Shown: positions 51,500 to 60,637, numbered from the stretch's first letter. The stretch: DNA of 64,000 nucleotides from Burkholderia sp. 9120 (GCF_000745015.1 NZ_JQNA01000002.1:3286001-3350000), one strand, 5' to 3'. The notes: generated by a model not told the origin, from the sequence alone. Numbers and translations are program-made.

Positions 51500-51853
51500 T
51501 TACGACGTGACAAGCGCCGGTTCAGCGTCTGCATCGCACCGCACGAAACGATGTTCCAGGCGAACGCGCAACACGTCTTGAAGGGTCAGCAGGTGCTCGC
51601 GCAATACCCTGGCCTGTTGCTCGCTGATGTCGTCGAGCGTGATCTTCTGTTCGAGGATTTTGCCGCGCTTGACGACCGCCCAATGATTGACGGGCGCGTG
51701 CTTGCTCTTGAGATGCGCGGCGGCCTGAGCGACGACGTCGAGATTGACGTCGGAGACGAGATGGAGCGTGTGGGTCAGTCGAAAACCGGGCAGACAGTGC
51801 GACCAGTTGTCTTCCGTTTTCAATGCGGGTGACGAGGAGAGATCCCGTTTCAT
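51500..51853 (-). CDS. Hypothetical protein, 117 aa
   Basis: A 117-residue soluble protein starting MKRDLSSSPALKTEDNWSHC. It has a regular pattern of alternating hydrophobic residues (FRLTHTLHLVSDVNLDVVAQ, AVVKRGKILEQKITLDDISE) that suggests a small alpha/beta domain. I do not recognise it. The fold could resemble ACT-like domains, but this is a guess. The gene is flanked by 200-bp gaps on both sides and transcribed alone. Confidence 0.6.
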   Translation of the reverse strand: MKRDLSSSPALKTEDNWSHCLPGFRLTHTLHLVSDVNLDVVAQAAAHLKSKHAPVNHWAVVKRGKILEQKITLDDISEQQARVLREHLLTLQDVLRVRLEHRFVRCDADAEPALVTS

Positions 51854-52057
51854 AGCGACTCCGGATGAAGATTAAATTCGAACCGGTGCAAGCTATGCCG
51901 CTCCCGCTTCGTTGCCGACTATCGGCCGCATCGCCTTGAGGCAACCACCTTGCCCGGGTAGGCAGGTTGGCGTTTGTACCGTTTGGTACTAACTCTGGAT
52001 GCAGGGATAAGTCTAGCAGATTGCCGGGTGACTGTGAAAGGGACCGCACCGTATGCG

Positions 52058-52369
52058 TTAACGCACTCGCTTGTCGCGTTGCACTTTGCCGAAATGGACT
52101 GCCATGTAGGTTCCAATCGCAAGGGCGCCCACGAGGCCCGCTAACGCGTCCACGCCGATCTCCGCCATGTTCGTATGGCGAGCCGCGATCAACACGCCGA
52201 CGGCGAGGTTGGCGAAGCCCCAAACGACATTGACGATAGGCGAAGAATCGCCGACACCTCTAGGCTTGGCAAACGGCGTAGGAAACGGAAAGCCTTGTAA
52301 TCCGGAAGCCAGGTGGGGAATGCAATTGCACAAAAGCGCCCCGGCGAGAAACGACCAAACCTGCTGCAT
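52058..52369 (-). CDS. Small inner-membrane protein, 103 aa
   Basis: A 103-residue protein with an N-terminal hydrophobic segment (MQQVWSFLAGALLCNCIPHL), a middle segment (IVNVVWGFANLAVGVLIAA) and a C-terminal segment (IGVDALAGLVGALAIGTYM), so three membrane spans are likely. The family is widespread in Burkholderiaceae and unnamed. It is divergent from a TetR gene; a perfect 30-bp palindrome lies 50 bp upstream of its start and is probably the operator of that TetR regulator. Confidence 0.7.
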   Translation of the reverse strand: MQQVWSFLAGALLCNCIPHLASGLQGFPFPTPFAKPRGVGDSSPIVNVVWGFANLAVGVLIAARHTNMAEIGVDALAGLVGALAIGTYMAVHFGKVQRDKRVR

Positions 52370-52418
52370 GTGATCACCTTGAACGTGGTGGGGAGAAATC
52401 GGGTTGAGCCATTGATCG

Positions 52419-52448
52419 ATATTTTGCGAGGGAATCCTCGCAAAATAT
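52419..52448. promoter_or_regulatory. Perfect palindrome upstream of membrane-protein gene
   Basis: ATATTTTGCGAGG, spacer GAAT, CCTCGCAAAATAT: perfect 13-bp arms in an AT-rich setting, 50 bp upstream of the membrane-protein ATG. The half-site GCGAGG recurs before the TetR gene. Confidence 0.7.
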
Positions 52449-52556
52449 AGTAGAGGACACCCTCGCCTATGTCAAACGACAAGCCCGTGCAAAAATGCAG
52501 ACTGATAGAAATAGCCTAATTTCAATGGAGATTCCCGCAACCCACATCATGCTAAT

Positions 52557-52586
52557 ATGCGAGGAATTCCTATCAAATCCTCGCAT
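52557..52586. promoter_or_regulatory. TetR operator copy upstream of regulator
   Basis: ATGCGAGGAATT ... AAATCCTCGCAT pairs at 11 of 12 positions and carries the same GCGAGG half-site as the palindrome at 52419-52448. The inner AGGAATTCCT is itself palindromic. It lies 14 bp before the TetR start codon, so autorepression is likely. Confidence 0.65.
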
Positions 52587-52600
52587 GTCGGTCCCTCAGC

Positions 52601-53230
52601 ATGATCTCGCCTAAGCCTGCCCCAGACGCCGCCCGCGCTTCGGAACCCAAACGGGAAAGGGGGCGTCTGCGCGTAGCCGCGATCCTGGAAGCCGGGGTCG
52701 CCGTGTTCACCGAAAAAGGTTACGACGCCGCTACGATGACCGAGATCGCGGCGCGCTCCGGGACCGCGATCGGCTCGCTTTATCGATTCTTCCCCTCCAA
52801 GGAATCGCTCGCCGACGCGCTACTGTTGCGTTACGCGCTTCACGTCCAGGATGGACTGGCCGACATGGCCCGCCAGGTTCCCGACATGACGCTCGAGGGC
52901 GTGGCCGACGCGTTTGTTGACTTCATGCTGGTGCTTCAGTCGCAACGCAGTTTTGCGGTGGCTCTCGTGGATGCGCGTGGCGGCAGCGCCGACGAACGTA
53001 CGCGGTTTCGCGTCGCGATGCGTGGCGGGATCGCGGATATCCTGAGCGAGGCGATACCCGGTCTGAGTGCCGCCAAGGCGAAAGTCATGGCGGTCGTGCT
53101 GCTCCACATGCTCAAGAGCGTGGTGATTACGGCCAACGAAGAACCGGCCATGCGGGCCCTGCTACTCGCTGAAATTCGCGACCTCGTGCGTACGTATCTC
53201 GGGTCTGCTGCGGGGAAAAAAAACGAATAG
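52601..53230 (+). CDS. TetR/AcrR family transcriptional regulator
   Basis: A 209-residue regulator starting MISPKPAPDAARASEPKRER. The HTH covers about residues 26-72 (VFTEKGYDAATMTEIAARSG then TAIGSLYRFF). The C-terminal domain, with the hydrophobic FVDFMLVLQSQRSFAVALVD segment, binds an unknown ligand. Two related palindromes lie in the gap to the divergent membrane-protein gene, so it probably represses itself and that gene. Confidence 0.9.
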   Translation: MISPKPAPDAARASEPKRERGRLRVAAILEAGVAVFTEKGYDAATMTEIAARSGTAIGSLYRFFPSKESLADALLLRYALHVQDGLADMARQVPDMTLEGVADAFVDFMLVLQSQRSFAVALVDARGGSADERTRFRVAMRGGIADILSEAIPGLSAAKAKVMAVVLLHMLKSVVITANEEPAMRALLLAEIRDLVRTYLGSAAGKKNE

Positions 53231-53271
53231 CGCGGGGCGTCCTGCCGGTTTCTATCAAGCGCCGGTTTCTA

Positions 53272-54813
53272 TCAGGCACTACGCCGCGCCGTTTTTTTCG
53301 CCGGCCGGGTTTTTATGTCACGGGACGTGTCGCGCGCCACGGTGTCGATGCATCGCGCGAGATGGCCGGTGGCGATCTCAATCTCTTCGTCACTGAAGCC
53401 GCCCAGGCCCAGGATCAAACCCATGGGCCCGTTGCCGCCCGCATACATGGGGGACACCGCCCGCACGGCAACGCCGCTTTCAGCGGCTAGCGACGCGACC
53501 CGTTTGTCGTCGACGCCGCCACCCAGCCACAGCACCATATGCATTCCCTGATCGGACGGCTGTAGCCACGCAACGTCGCTGGGCAACACGCGTTCGATCG
53601 TCTCGATGATTCGCGCGCGGCGGTCTGCATACACACCACGAATGCGCCGGATATGACGGTCCAGATGACCCTCCGCGATAAATGCCGCGAGCACATGCTG
53701 ATCGGCATTCGGCGGATGGCGATCCATCAGCACGCGTGCGCCGTAGAACGCCTCGACCAGGTTCTTCGGCACCACGGCGTAACCCAGCCGCAACGACGGA
53801 AACAGGATCTTGCTAAACGTGCCGAGGTAAATCACCCGATTCGGGTCGAGCCCCTGGAGCGACGGAAACGGATGTCCCGCGTAACGCAACTCGCTGTCGT
53901 AATCGTCCTCGACGATCCACGCATGATTCGCGCGGGCCCAGGCCAGTAAAGCGCTGCGCCTGGCCATGCTCATCGGCATGCCGAGCGGGTACTGATGCGA
54001 CGACGTGACGAATGCCGCGCGCGCGTGCGGGTCGAGTTCGATACCGGCATCGACGTTCATCCCTTCGGCGTCGACCGGCACGCGGATCATGCGCTCAGGA
54101 CGGCCGGTGCTTTCAAGAATCGCGGTGATGCCCCGGTACGCGGGGTCTTCCACCCACGCCGAGTCGTCGGTATCCAGCAGCACCTGGCAAGACAGATAAA
54201 GGCCTTGTTGCGTGCCGCTCGTGATGATCACCTCGTCGGCCTCGCAGCGGACCGAGCGCGATTTCCTCACGTAATCGGCGATGGCTTCGCGAAGCACGCG
54301 CGCGCCTTGCGGATCGCCGTAACCTGCGGGAGCGCCAGGCCCGCGAGCCCGCAGACGGTTGCCGAGCCGGCGCCAGATATCGTCCGGCGCGGCGGGGCCG
54401 ACCGGCACTGAAACCGCGAAGGGCGCTGCCGGCACGACCGAAAATTGACGCGCCACCTGAGTGAACAGGCGGGCACGTTCCGTGAGCGGCGCGGGCTCGA
54501 CGAAGGAAACGCGCTCGCTTGCATTAGCAGCAGGCGCCAGCGCTTGCGCGACGCGCGTGCCGGCTCTCGGTTGCGATGTCAGAAAGCCCTCGGCGATCAA
54601 CTGATCGAACGCCTCGATCACGGTGCCGCGCGCGACGTGCAGCGACGTGGCGAGCGCCCGCGTGGACGGCAGCAGTTCGCCGGGCTTGAGGTCGCCCCGA
54701 TTGACGGTATGGCGCAGCGCCTGCGCGAGCTGGCGGCCGAGTTGCCCGGCGCTCCGATCCAGCGTGCCGATCGACGGAAGCTCGACGGTTTTAGGCTTTC
54801 TGGCCATTGGCAT
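53272..54813 (-). CDS. MocR-type regulator (GntR HTH plus aminotransferase)
   Basis: A 513-residue PLP-dependent regulator. Residues about 20-80 are a GntR winged HTH (LKPGELLPSTRALATSLHVA) and residues 130-490 a fold-type-I aminotransferase domain. The PLP Lys is in YLGTFSKILFPSLRLGY. The segment WIVEDDYDSELRYAGHPFPS carries the Asp that pairs with the pyridine nitrogen. Starts at 54813 or 54807 are both possible. Divergent from a PaiB-like gene, its likely target. PdxR, GabR and TauR are characterised relatives that respond to PLP or amino acids. Confidence 0.93.
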   Translation of the reverse strand: MPMARKPKTVELPSIGTLDRSAGQLGRQLAQALRHTVNRGDLKPGELLPSTRALATSLHVARGTVIEAFDQLIAEGFLTSQPRAGTRVAQALAPAANASERVSFVEPAPLTERARLFTQVARQFSVVPAAPFAVSVPVGPAAPDDIWRRLGNRLRARGPGAPAGYGDPQGARVLREAIADYVRKSRSVRCEADEVIITSGTQQGLYLSCQVLLDTDDSAWVEDPAYRGITAILESTGRPERMIRVPVDAEGMNVDAGIELDPHARAAFVTSSHQYPLGMPMSMARRSALLAWARANHAWIVEDDYDSELRYAGHPFPSLQGLDPNRVIYLGTFSKILFPSLRLGYAVVPKNLVEAFYGARVLMDRHPPNADQHVLAAFIAEGHLDRHIRRIRGVYADRRARIIETIERVLPSDVAWLQPSDQGMHMVLWLGGGVDDKRVASLAAESGVAVRAVSPMYAGGNGPMGLILGLGGFSDEEIEIATGHLARCIDTVARDTSRDIKTRPAKKTARRSA

Positions 54814-54920
54814 TCTTTCTGGTTCAGGGAAATTGCTTGAAACTGGCTCTACCAAACAATCCAGCTTACCGCGAAAATTTCCTGAACAACGCAAAACCTT
54901 TCGCCCCGAACGGAGCCTTC

Positions 54921-55559
54921 ATGTACATCCCCAGTCAATTCAACGAACCGCGCGCCGAGGTGCTGAATGCACTGATCGCGGAGCACCCGTTTGGCACACT
55001 GTTTTCGCACGGCAAGAGCGGCATGGACGCAAATCACCTGCCATTCGAACTGAACGCCAATGAAAAAACGCACGGCGTCCTCAAAGCGCACGTGGCCCGT
55101 GCCAATCCACTCTGGCAGGAGTTAAGCAATGGCGACGACGTACTCGTGGTGTTTCGCGCGGGCGATGCCTATATTTCCCCATCGTGGTATCCGAGCAAGC
55201 ACGAGTTTCACAAGCAGGTACCGACGTGGAATTACCGCGTGGTGCACGCGCACGGCCGCATCACGATCCACGACGATGAGCGCTACGTGCGCGGACTGGT
55301 CGCGCGCCTGACGCGCGTTCATGAGGCGTCGCAGCCGAGCCCGTGGCAAATGACGGATAGCGCGAGCGACTATATCGATGCGATGCTGAAGGCGATTGTC
55401 GGCATCGAGATCGAGATTACGCAACTGGTCGGCAAGATCAAGCTGGGCCAGAATAAAGACGCACGGGATATCCACGGTGCGGGCGCGGCGCTTAGTGAGC
55501 AGGGCGAGCATGCGATCGGCGATGCCATGCTGGCCTATGCCGCGAGAAAAGCGGAGTAA
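54921..55559 (+). CDS. PaiB-like FMN-binding protein
   Basis: A 212-residue split-barrel protein from ATG 54921 (MYIPSQFNEPRAEVLNALIA). The landmarks are HPFGTLFSHGKSGMDANHLP, VFRAGDAYISPSWYPSKHEF and TWNYRVVHAHGRITIHD, matching PaiB/FMN-binding negative transcriptional regulators; the C-terminal helical region holds KAIVGIEIEITQLVGKIKLG. The function may be flavin-linked detoxification rather than regulation. It is divergent from the MocR gene with about 110 bp between, the standard arrangement for a MocR target. Confidence 0.88.
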   Translation: MYIPSQFNEPRAEVLNALIAEHPFGTLFSHGKSGMDANHLPFELNANEKTHGVLKAHVARANPLWQELSNGDDVLVVFRAGDAYISPSWYPSKHEFHKQVPTWNYRVVHAHGRITIHDDERYVRGLVARLTRVHEASQPSPWQMTDSASDYIDAMLKAIVGIEIEITQLVGKIKLGQNKDARDIHGAGAALSEQGEHAIGDAMLAYAARKAE

Positions 55560-55685
55560 GAGGGTGGCGGCTTTCGGCGGGATGTTGATTTGGTTTCGAC
55601 GTCAGTAGAAACTATCGGCTGGTGAAACACGCGGACATCAAGGCCAGGTTCCCCAGGTCTTTATCGACCGCTCAAAGGATAATCA

Positions 55686-56282
55686 ATGCCTTTCGAATTG
55701 AGTCAAAGCCTGTTCGAAATAGAAGGCCATCGCGCCATTGAACTGGTTCCGGCCGACCTACCCGCCGTTCAAACGTTTCTGGAGAGCAACCCCGGGTATT
55801 TTTTATCGGCGGAAGGTTGTCCGCCGGTCGCGACGCAAGCCGAGGAAGAGTTGGCGAGCGAACTGCCGGAAGGATGGGCATTCAGTCGCAAGCACGCGAT
55901 TGGTTTCATCGACTCGAACCACGCGTTGCGTGCGTTCGCCACGATCGTTTCGGATCTGTTTGCCGACGGCGTATGGCATATCGGCTTGTTCATCCTGGCT
56001 ACCGACGGGCACGGCCGGGGAGAAGCACGCCTCTTGTACCAGGGACTTGAAGCCTGGCTGAAAGCGTCCGGCGCGAAGTGGTTGCGTCTCGGCGTGATAG
56101 CCGGCAACGCGCGGGCCGAACGTTTCTGGGAGCGGAACGGTTTCGTTGAAAGCCGCCGGCGGCACGGTGTTGCAATGAGGCATGCCACGCATACCATACG
56201 GGTCATGATCAAACCGCTGGGTAAGGCTGGCTTGAGCGAATACAGAACGCTCGTGAGCCGCGATTGTCCCGACGCGCCGTAG
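55686..56282 (+). CDS. GNAT family N-acetyltransferase
   Basis: A 198-residue protein starting MPFELSQSLFEIEGHRAIEL. The acetyl-CoA region is ILATDGHGRGEARLLYQGLE, where the canonical R/Q-x-x-G-x-G/A is represented by GHGRGE, and the C-terminal VIAGNARAERFWERNGFVES is typical of GNAT enzymes. Divergence in the loop may mean a changed cofactor interaction. The substrate is unknown. The gene is preceded by a 126-bp gap and appears monocistronic. Confidence 0.82.
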   Translation: MPFELSQSLFEIEGHRAIELVPADLPAVQTFLESNPGYFLSAEGCPPVATQAEEELASELPEGWAFSRKHAIGFIDSNHALRAFATIVSDLFADGVWHIGLFILATDGHGRGEARLLYQGLEAWLKASGAKWLRLGVIAGNARAERFWERNGFVESRRRHGVAMRHATHTIRVMIKPLGKAGLSEYRTLVSRDCPDAP

Positions 56283-56421
56283 TGATCCGTCAACGCAGGC
56301 ACAACGCCTCTGTCATCAAAGTTCGACTAGCATGAAGCCGTCGCCGCGCCGTCCTTGCAATTCAACTTTCGTCGTGGCTTGACGTCCGCTCGCAGCGTAA
56401 CGAAGACCAAAGGAACGCCTT

Positions 56422-57534
56422 ATGTCCCGCTTCGCAAGCCACCTTCGCGCCACGATTTCCGCTTTCGCTTTCGTCACGCTCGCAACCCTCGCCATGCTCG
56501 GCGCCGACAACGCGCAAAGCTGCACCCGAGTGCTCTATACCGGCGACGAAGGCCTCGTGATCACGGGCCGGTCGATGGACTGGTCCGAAGACATGCGCTC
56601 CAACTTGTGGGTTTTTCCTGCCGGCATTGAGCGCGACGGCGCGGCCGGCCCGCGCTCGCCGCACTGGACGTCGAAATACGGCAGCGTGGTGGTGTCTGGG
56701 TACGAGATCGGCAGCGTCGACGGAATGAACGAACGCGGGCTCGTGGCGAATGCGCTGTATCTGTCCGAGACCGATTACGGCAAGCCGGACGCGAAACGCG
56801 CGCCCTTATCGATCAGTCTCTGGGCGCAATACGCGCTCGACAATTTCGCCACCGTCGCGCAGGCGCTGGACGTGCTGAGCCGCGAGCCGTTTCAGATCAT
56901 TGCGCCGCCGTTGCCGAACGGCAAACCGCTGACGATCCATCTTTCGTTATCCGACGCGCAGGGCGATTCGGCGATCCTTGAATACCTCGACGGCAAACTG
57001 GTGATTCATCACGGCAAGGCGTTCAAGATCATGACGAATTCGCCGATCTACAGCGAACAGCTCGCGCTCGATACCTACTGGAAAGGCGTGGGCGGTCTGA
57101 CGTTTCTGCCGGGCACAAATCGCGCGGCCGACCGTTTCGTGCGGGCGTCGTTTCTACTCGACGCAATTCCGAAACAACTCGATCCGAACTACATTGCCGG
57201 CGTGCCGAACCGGTCGTATGCGTATCAGGCCGTGGCCGGCGTGATGAGTGTGATGCGATCCGTCAGCGTGCCGCTAGGCATTTCGACGCCGGACCAGCCG
57301 AACCTGTCGTCGACGATCTGGCGCACCGTGTCCGACCAGAAGAACCTCGTCTACTACTTCGATTCGTCGACGCGGCCGGACACGTTCTGGGTGTCGCTGC
57401 ACAATCTGAATCTGAAACCGGGCGCGCCCGTGATGAAGCTGACTATCGACGCCGGGCAGGTTTTCTCCGGTGAAGTTTCGGGATCGTTCGTCGCGACGCC
57501 GTCGTTCAGATTCATGTCGGCGCCGGCGCCGTGA
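56422..57534 (+). CDS. Linear amide C-N hydrolase (choloylglycine hydrolase family)
   Basis: A 370-residue Ntn hydrolase. An export signal occupies residues 1-33 (ATISAFAFVTLATLAMLGAD), and processing after Ser33 exposes Cys34 of SCTRVLYTGDEGLVITGRSM as the N-terminal nucleophile. Arg49/Asp52 (TGRSMDW) and the segment SVDGMNERGLVANAL correspond to the conserved Ntn residues. It belongs with penicillin V acylases, bile-salt hydrolases and N-acyl-homoserine-lactone-degrading relatives; the acyl substrate cannot be read. It is exported to the periplasm. Confidence 0.9.
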   Translation: MSRFASHLRATISAFAFVTLATLAMLGADNAQSCTRVLYTGDEGLVITGRSMDWSEDMRSNLWVFPAGIERDGAAGPRSPHWTSKYGSVVVSGYEIGSVDGMNERGLVANALYLSETDYGKPDAKRAPLSISLWAQYALDNFATVAQALDVLSREPFQIIAPPLPNGKPLTIHLSLSDAQGDSAILEYLDGKLVIHHGKAFKIMTNSPIYSEQLALDTYWKGVGGLTFLPGTNRAADRFVRASFLLDAIPKQLDPNYIAGVPNRSYAYQAVAGVMSVMRSVSVPLGISTPDQPNLSSTIWRTVSDQKNLVYYFDSSTRPDTFWVSLHNLNLKPGAPVMKLTIDAGQVFSGEVSGSFVATPSFRFMSAPAP

Positions 57535-57539
57535 AACCA

Positions 57540-57562
57540 CACCTGGCGCCGTGAGCCAGGTG
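57540..57562. terminator. Hairpin between convergent genes
   Basis: CACCTGGC-GCCGTGA-GCCAGGTG: perfect 8-bp stem, 6 bp after the hydrolase stop and 35 bp before the end of the convergent aspartic-protease gene. No U-tract. Bidirectional terminator is likely. Confidence 0.6.
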
Positions 57563-57596
57563 CGTCACGTAGGCCATGTGTGCCACATATTTCAGT

Positions 57597-58754
57597 CTAG
57601 CGCTTCAACGCAGCCGGCCGGATCGACCACTGCGTCGGCGTGAACTGCGTCTGAAACCGCGACAGGAACGACTGCCCGAGCAAGCCGTCCACGCCATTTC
57701 CCAACGACGACGCCGCCGGGCCGTCCACGGTCAGTTCGACACGTTCAGCCTCGGCTCGCCCCACCTTGATCGACGACGCCGAGCTCAACAGCGCTTGCCG
57801 CTGCCCGTTCACCGTCGTCATCTGGATCGGGCGGGCGGTGTCAAGCGGCACCTGGGCGCGGCGCGCGAAGTTGCGCGTCAACAGCACATACGTTGCGCCG
57901 GTATCGACGATAAACGTGCCGCTCACCCCGTTCACGAGCGCCTTGACGAGAATCGTCGAGCCGGCCTTGCGTGCGAATGTGTCGTTGCCGGCAGCGTACG
58001 AAGACTGGCAGGACTGATGCGCCGCATACGCCGCGATCTGCTGGTTCACCTGCGGGAAGTTCGCATGACTCGGCTCGGAAGTCGTCCATATGCGGATCAC
58101 GCTGATCGCTTCGCAATAGCGTCCGGCTTTTGCCTGCATGTCCGCGGCCCGCATGAACAGGTCGCCGTTGACTGTCGACAGATCAGGCACGAGCGCGATG
58201 GCCTGCATGTAGTCCGCGAGCGCTTTTTCATAGTCTTGCGCGCCTTCATGCGCGCGGCCGCGCGTGAAGTAGAACTGCGGATTGATGTTGTCGGTCCGCA
58301 CAAGACGGTCGGCGATTGCGGCGGCGGCGCGGTAATCGCTCACGGCAATGAGGTCTTGCGCCGCGGCATCGAGAAAGCCGTCCGCGCGGCCACATTGGTC
58401 CACGAATTGGGTCAGTGCGTTGGCCGCTTCGCGCCGGTAGCCGGTGCTTTGGAGTTGTGCGCCCAACACGCCCATGGCGTCCTGATTGCACGATTCCCGC
58501 GCTAGCTGCGAGAGCGCACGCGACGTTTCCGGCGTGGTCAGATCGCTCGCCGCCACGGAGCCGAGGTGATAGTGATCGACGGCGGGTTTGATCTCGTCTG
58601 GAATGGAAGGGCCGCAACCGGCTATCAGCGCAGCCAGTCCGCTGACGCAGAGGCGCAGTGCGGCGCGGCTCGCAACGCTTCGCTTTAATCCCAAAGCTAA
58701 AACTGAATTCGATTCTACGGATGCGTGATCGGTGTTATTTATCATTCTGGGCAA
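57597..58754 (-). CDS. Retropepsin-like aspartic protease lipoprotein with TPR
   Basis: A 385-residue protein. A hydrophobic segment ends at the lipobox LIAGC (Cys near residue 47), predicting a lipoprotein. Residues 90-240 are helical TPR-like repeats (QFYFTRGRAHEGAQDYEKAL). The C-terminal 120 residues form a retropepsin-like half-domain with FIVDTGATYVLLTRNFA; the catalytic Asp is Asp284 in D-T-G-A. Such proteins act as homodimers. A 3-residue shorter start (MINNTDHASV) is possible. Its substrate is unknown; periplasmic proteolysis is inferred. Confidence 0.82.
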   Translation of the reverse strand: MPRMINNTDHASVESNSVLALGLKRSVASRAALRLCVSGLAALIAGCGPSIPDEIKPAVDHYHLGSVAASDLTTPETSRALSQLARESCNQDAMGVLGAQLQSTGYRREAANALTQFVDQCGRADGFLDAAAQDLIAVSDYRAAAAIADRLVRTDNINPQFYFTRGRAHEGAQDYEKALADYMQAIALVPDLSTVNGDLFMRAADMQAKAGRYCEAISVIRIWTTSEPSHANFPQVNQQIAAYAAHQSCQSSYAAGNDTFARKAGSTILVKALVNGVSGTFIVDTGATYVLLTRNFARRAQVPLDTARPIQMTTVNGQRQALLSSASSIKVGRAEAERVELTVDGPAASSLGNGVDGLLGQSFLSRFQTQFTPTQWSIRPAALKR

Positions 58755-58865
58755 ACCGTGATTTTCCGCGACGGCGAATTGTAATCATGCGGCAGCGATT
58801 TAAGGAAGCGATCCAGCATGAACTGAAGGATAATTTCCACTCTAAATCCAGCACACGCGAAAACA

Positions 58866-59657
58866 ATGAAACTCCATCGCATGCTTTGCTTTGGCCGTCA
58901 TGAAGGAACCGGCAACGCGGCTATCGTGGTCGAGCATTCGGCTTTGGCGGAGGCCGAGCGCCTGGCGTTCGCCCGGGAACAGAACGCAGCGGCGACGGTG
59001 TTCGTCGAAACCAATGCGGCCGGCGAGACGCAACTGGACTATTTCTATCCGCACATGCGCAGCCCGCTTTGTCTGCATGCAACGCTCGCGGCCAGCGCGG
59101 TGTTCTTCGAGCGCAATCCGGCTATTCAGCGAACCCGGTTCGTGACCAGCCTGCGTAAGCAGGTACTTGATGTCACGCATCTCGACCCGAGCCTCTTCGT
59201 CGACGTGAATCCGCAGCGTTGCCCGCCGCTGAGTGTCGACGTCGCCGACGCGGCGCGCCTGCTTCAGACCGATCCGGCTAATCTGATCGGCTTGCCGAGG
59301 CTCGCGTCGGTGGGCAGCGCCAAGCTGTTGGTGGCAGTAAGCGATCAATCCGTGCTCGACGCATTGCAGCCCGATCTCCCGGCTATCGTCAGTTGGGGAC
59401 GGGAGCAGGGCGTGTCGGGCTTATACGTGTATTGCCGTCTGCATGACGAGGTCTACGCGGGCCGCAATTTCAATCATCTCGAACCCCACGCGGAAGACGC
59501 GGCGACGGGTGTGGCGGCCGGTGCGCTGGCATCTTTACTCGAGCGAAACATCACCTTGCTGCAGGGCGACGCACGCGGCCAACCCTGTACGCTGCAGGCT
59601 CGCTACAGGAATGGCATGGTGCAGGTGGGCGGTCGGGCGGAGCGAAGCGGGGTTTGA
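58866..59657 (+). CDS. PhzF-like protein lacking the catalytic Glu
   Basis: A 263-residue PhzF-fold protein. The first motif is reduced to RHEGTGNAAIVVEH. Where the two other copies have LSETAFV or LSETTFV, this one reads AAATVFVET: the catalytic Glu position (Ala43 here) is lost. The later motif EDAATGVAAGALASL, matching EDPGTGSACANLGGW, is kept. It therefore may bind a ligand without the usual proton chemistry or use another base. Single start at ATG 58866; the length is slightly short for the family. Divergent from the aspartic-protease gene. Confidence 0.82.
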   Translation: MKLHRMLCFGRHEGTGNAAIVVEHSALAEAERLAFAREQNAAATVFVETNAAGETQLDYFYPHMRSPLCLHATLAASAVFFERNPAIQRTRFVTSLRKQVLDVTHLDPSLFVDVNPQRCPPLSVDVADAARLLQTDPANLIGLPRLASVGSAKLLVAVSDQSVLDALQPDLPAIVSWGREQGVSGLYVYCRLHDEVYAGRNFNHLEPHAEDAATGVAAGALASLLERNITLLQGDARGQPCTLQARYRNGMVQVGGRAERSGV

Positions 59658-59863
59658 CGGACTAAAAGCCGCCCGCTCCGTTTTGATCAGACCAAAACGC
59701 GTTCGCTGATCGATGCCCACGCCCGCCAAGGTTCTCCAGAACGAGCCGCCAATCCCCACCATTGGTCGGATTCTCTGGATGATCTATCCAGGAAACGAGG
59801 CCTGATCTATCGACGTCAGGCGATTAGACTCGAACTCCCTACCAATCACAGATGGAGAACCCC

Positions 59864-60637
59864 ATGGCTGACCATTCAATCAAAGGGAAGGTCGTTCTGA
59901 TCGCCGGTGGCGCGAAAAATCTCGGCGGCCTGATCGCGCGGGATCTGGCCCGGCAAGGCGCCGCCGCGGTGGCGATTCACTACAACAGCGCGTCGAGCAA
60001 AGCCGCGGCCGATGAAACCGTGGCCGCCATCGAAGCAGCCGGCGCGCGAGCGGCCGCGTTTCAGGCCGATCTGACCCACGCGAGCGCCGTCGAAAAGCTA
60101 TTCGCCGACACGATCGCGGCGGTGGGCAAACCCGACATCGCGATCAATACCGTCGGCAAAGTACTCAAGAAGCCTTTCGTGGAAATCACCGAGGCGGAAT
60201 ACGACGAGATGAGCGCGGTCAACGCGAAATCCGCGTTCTTCTTTCTGAAAGAGGCGGGCAAGAACGTCAACGATCATGGCAAGGTGGTGACGCTCGTCAC
60301 GTCGTTGCTCGGAGCGTACACGCCATTTTATGCCGCCTACGAAGGCACCAAGGCGCCGGTCGAACATTTCACGCGGGCGGCGTCGAAGGAATTCGGGCAG
60401 CGCGGCATTTCGGTCAATGCGATTGGACCGGGTCCGATGGACACGCCGTTCTTCTATCCCGCCGAAGGCGAAGAGGCGGTGGCGTATCACAAGACCGCCG
60501 CGGCGCTGTCGTCGTTCTCCAAAACCGGTCTGACGGATATTGAAGACGTGATCCCGTTCATTCGTCACCTGGTTAGCGACGGATGGTGGATCACCGGTCA
60601 AACCATTCTGATCAACGGTGGCTACACCACGAAGTAA
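59864..60637 (+). CDS. SDR family oxidoreductase
   Basis: A 257-residue SDR from ATG 59864 (MADHSIKGKVVLIAGGAKNL), with GGAG eight bases upstream; the ATG 12 bases before it overlaps that site. The cofactor motif is the variant AGGAKNLGGLIAR (Gly-x-x-x-Asn-Leu-Gly), as in a subgroup of divergent SDRs, and the active-site Tyr-x-x-x-Lys is YAAYEGTKAPVEHF. The C-terminus has GWWITGQTILINGGY. A LysR gene follows on the same strand after 71 bp and may control it. Confidence 0.9.
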   Translation: MADHSIKGKVVLIAGGAKNLGGLIARDLARQGAAAVAIHYNSASSKAAADETVAAIEAAGARAAAFQADLTHASAVEKLFADTIAAVGKPDIAINTVGKVLKKPFVEITEAEYDEMSAVNAKSAFFFLKEAGKNVNDHGKVVTLVTSLLGAYTPFYAAYEGTKAPVEHFTRAASKEFGQRGISVNAIGPGPMDTPFFYPAEGEEAVAYHKTAAALSSFSKTGLTDIEDVIPFIRHLVSDGWWITGQTILINGGYTTK

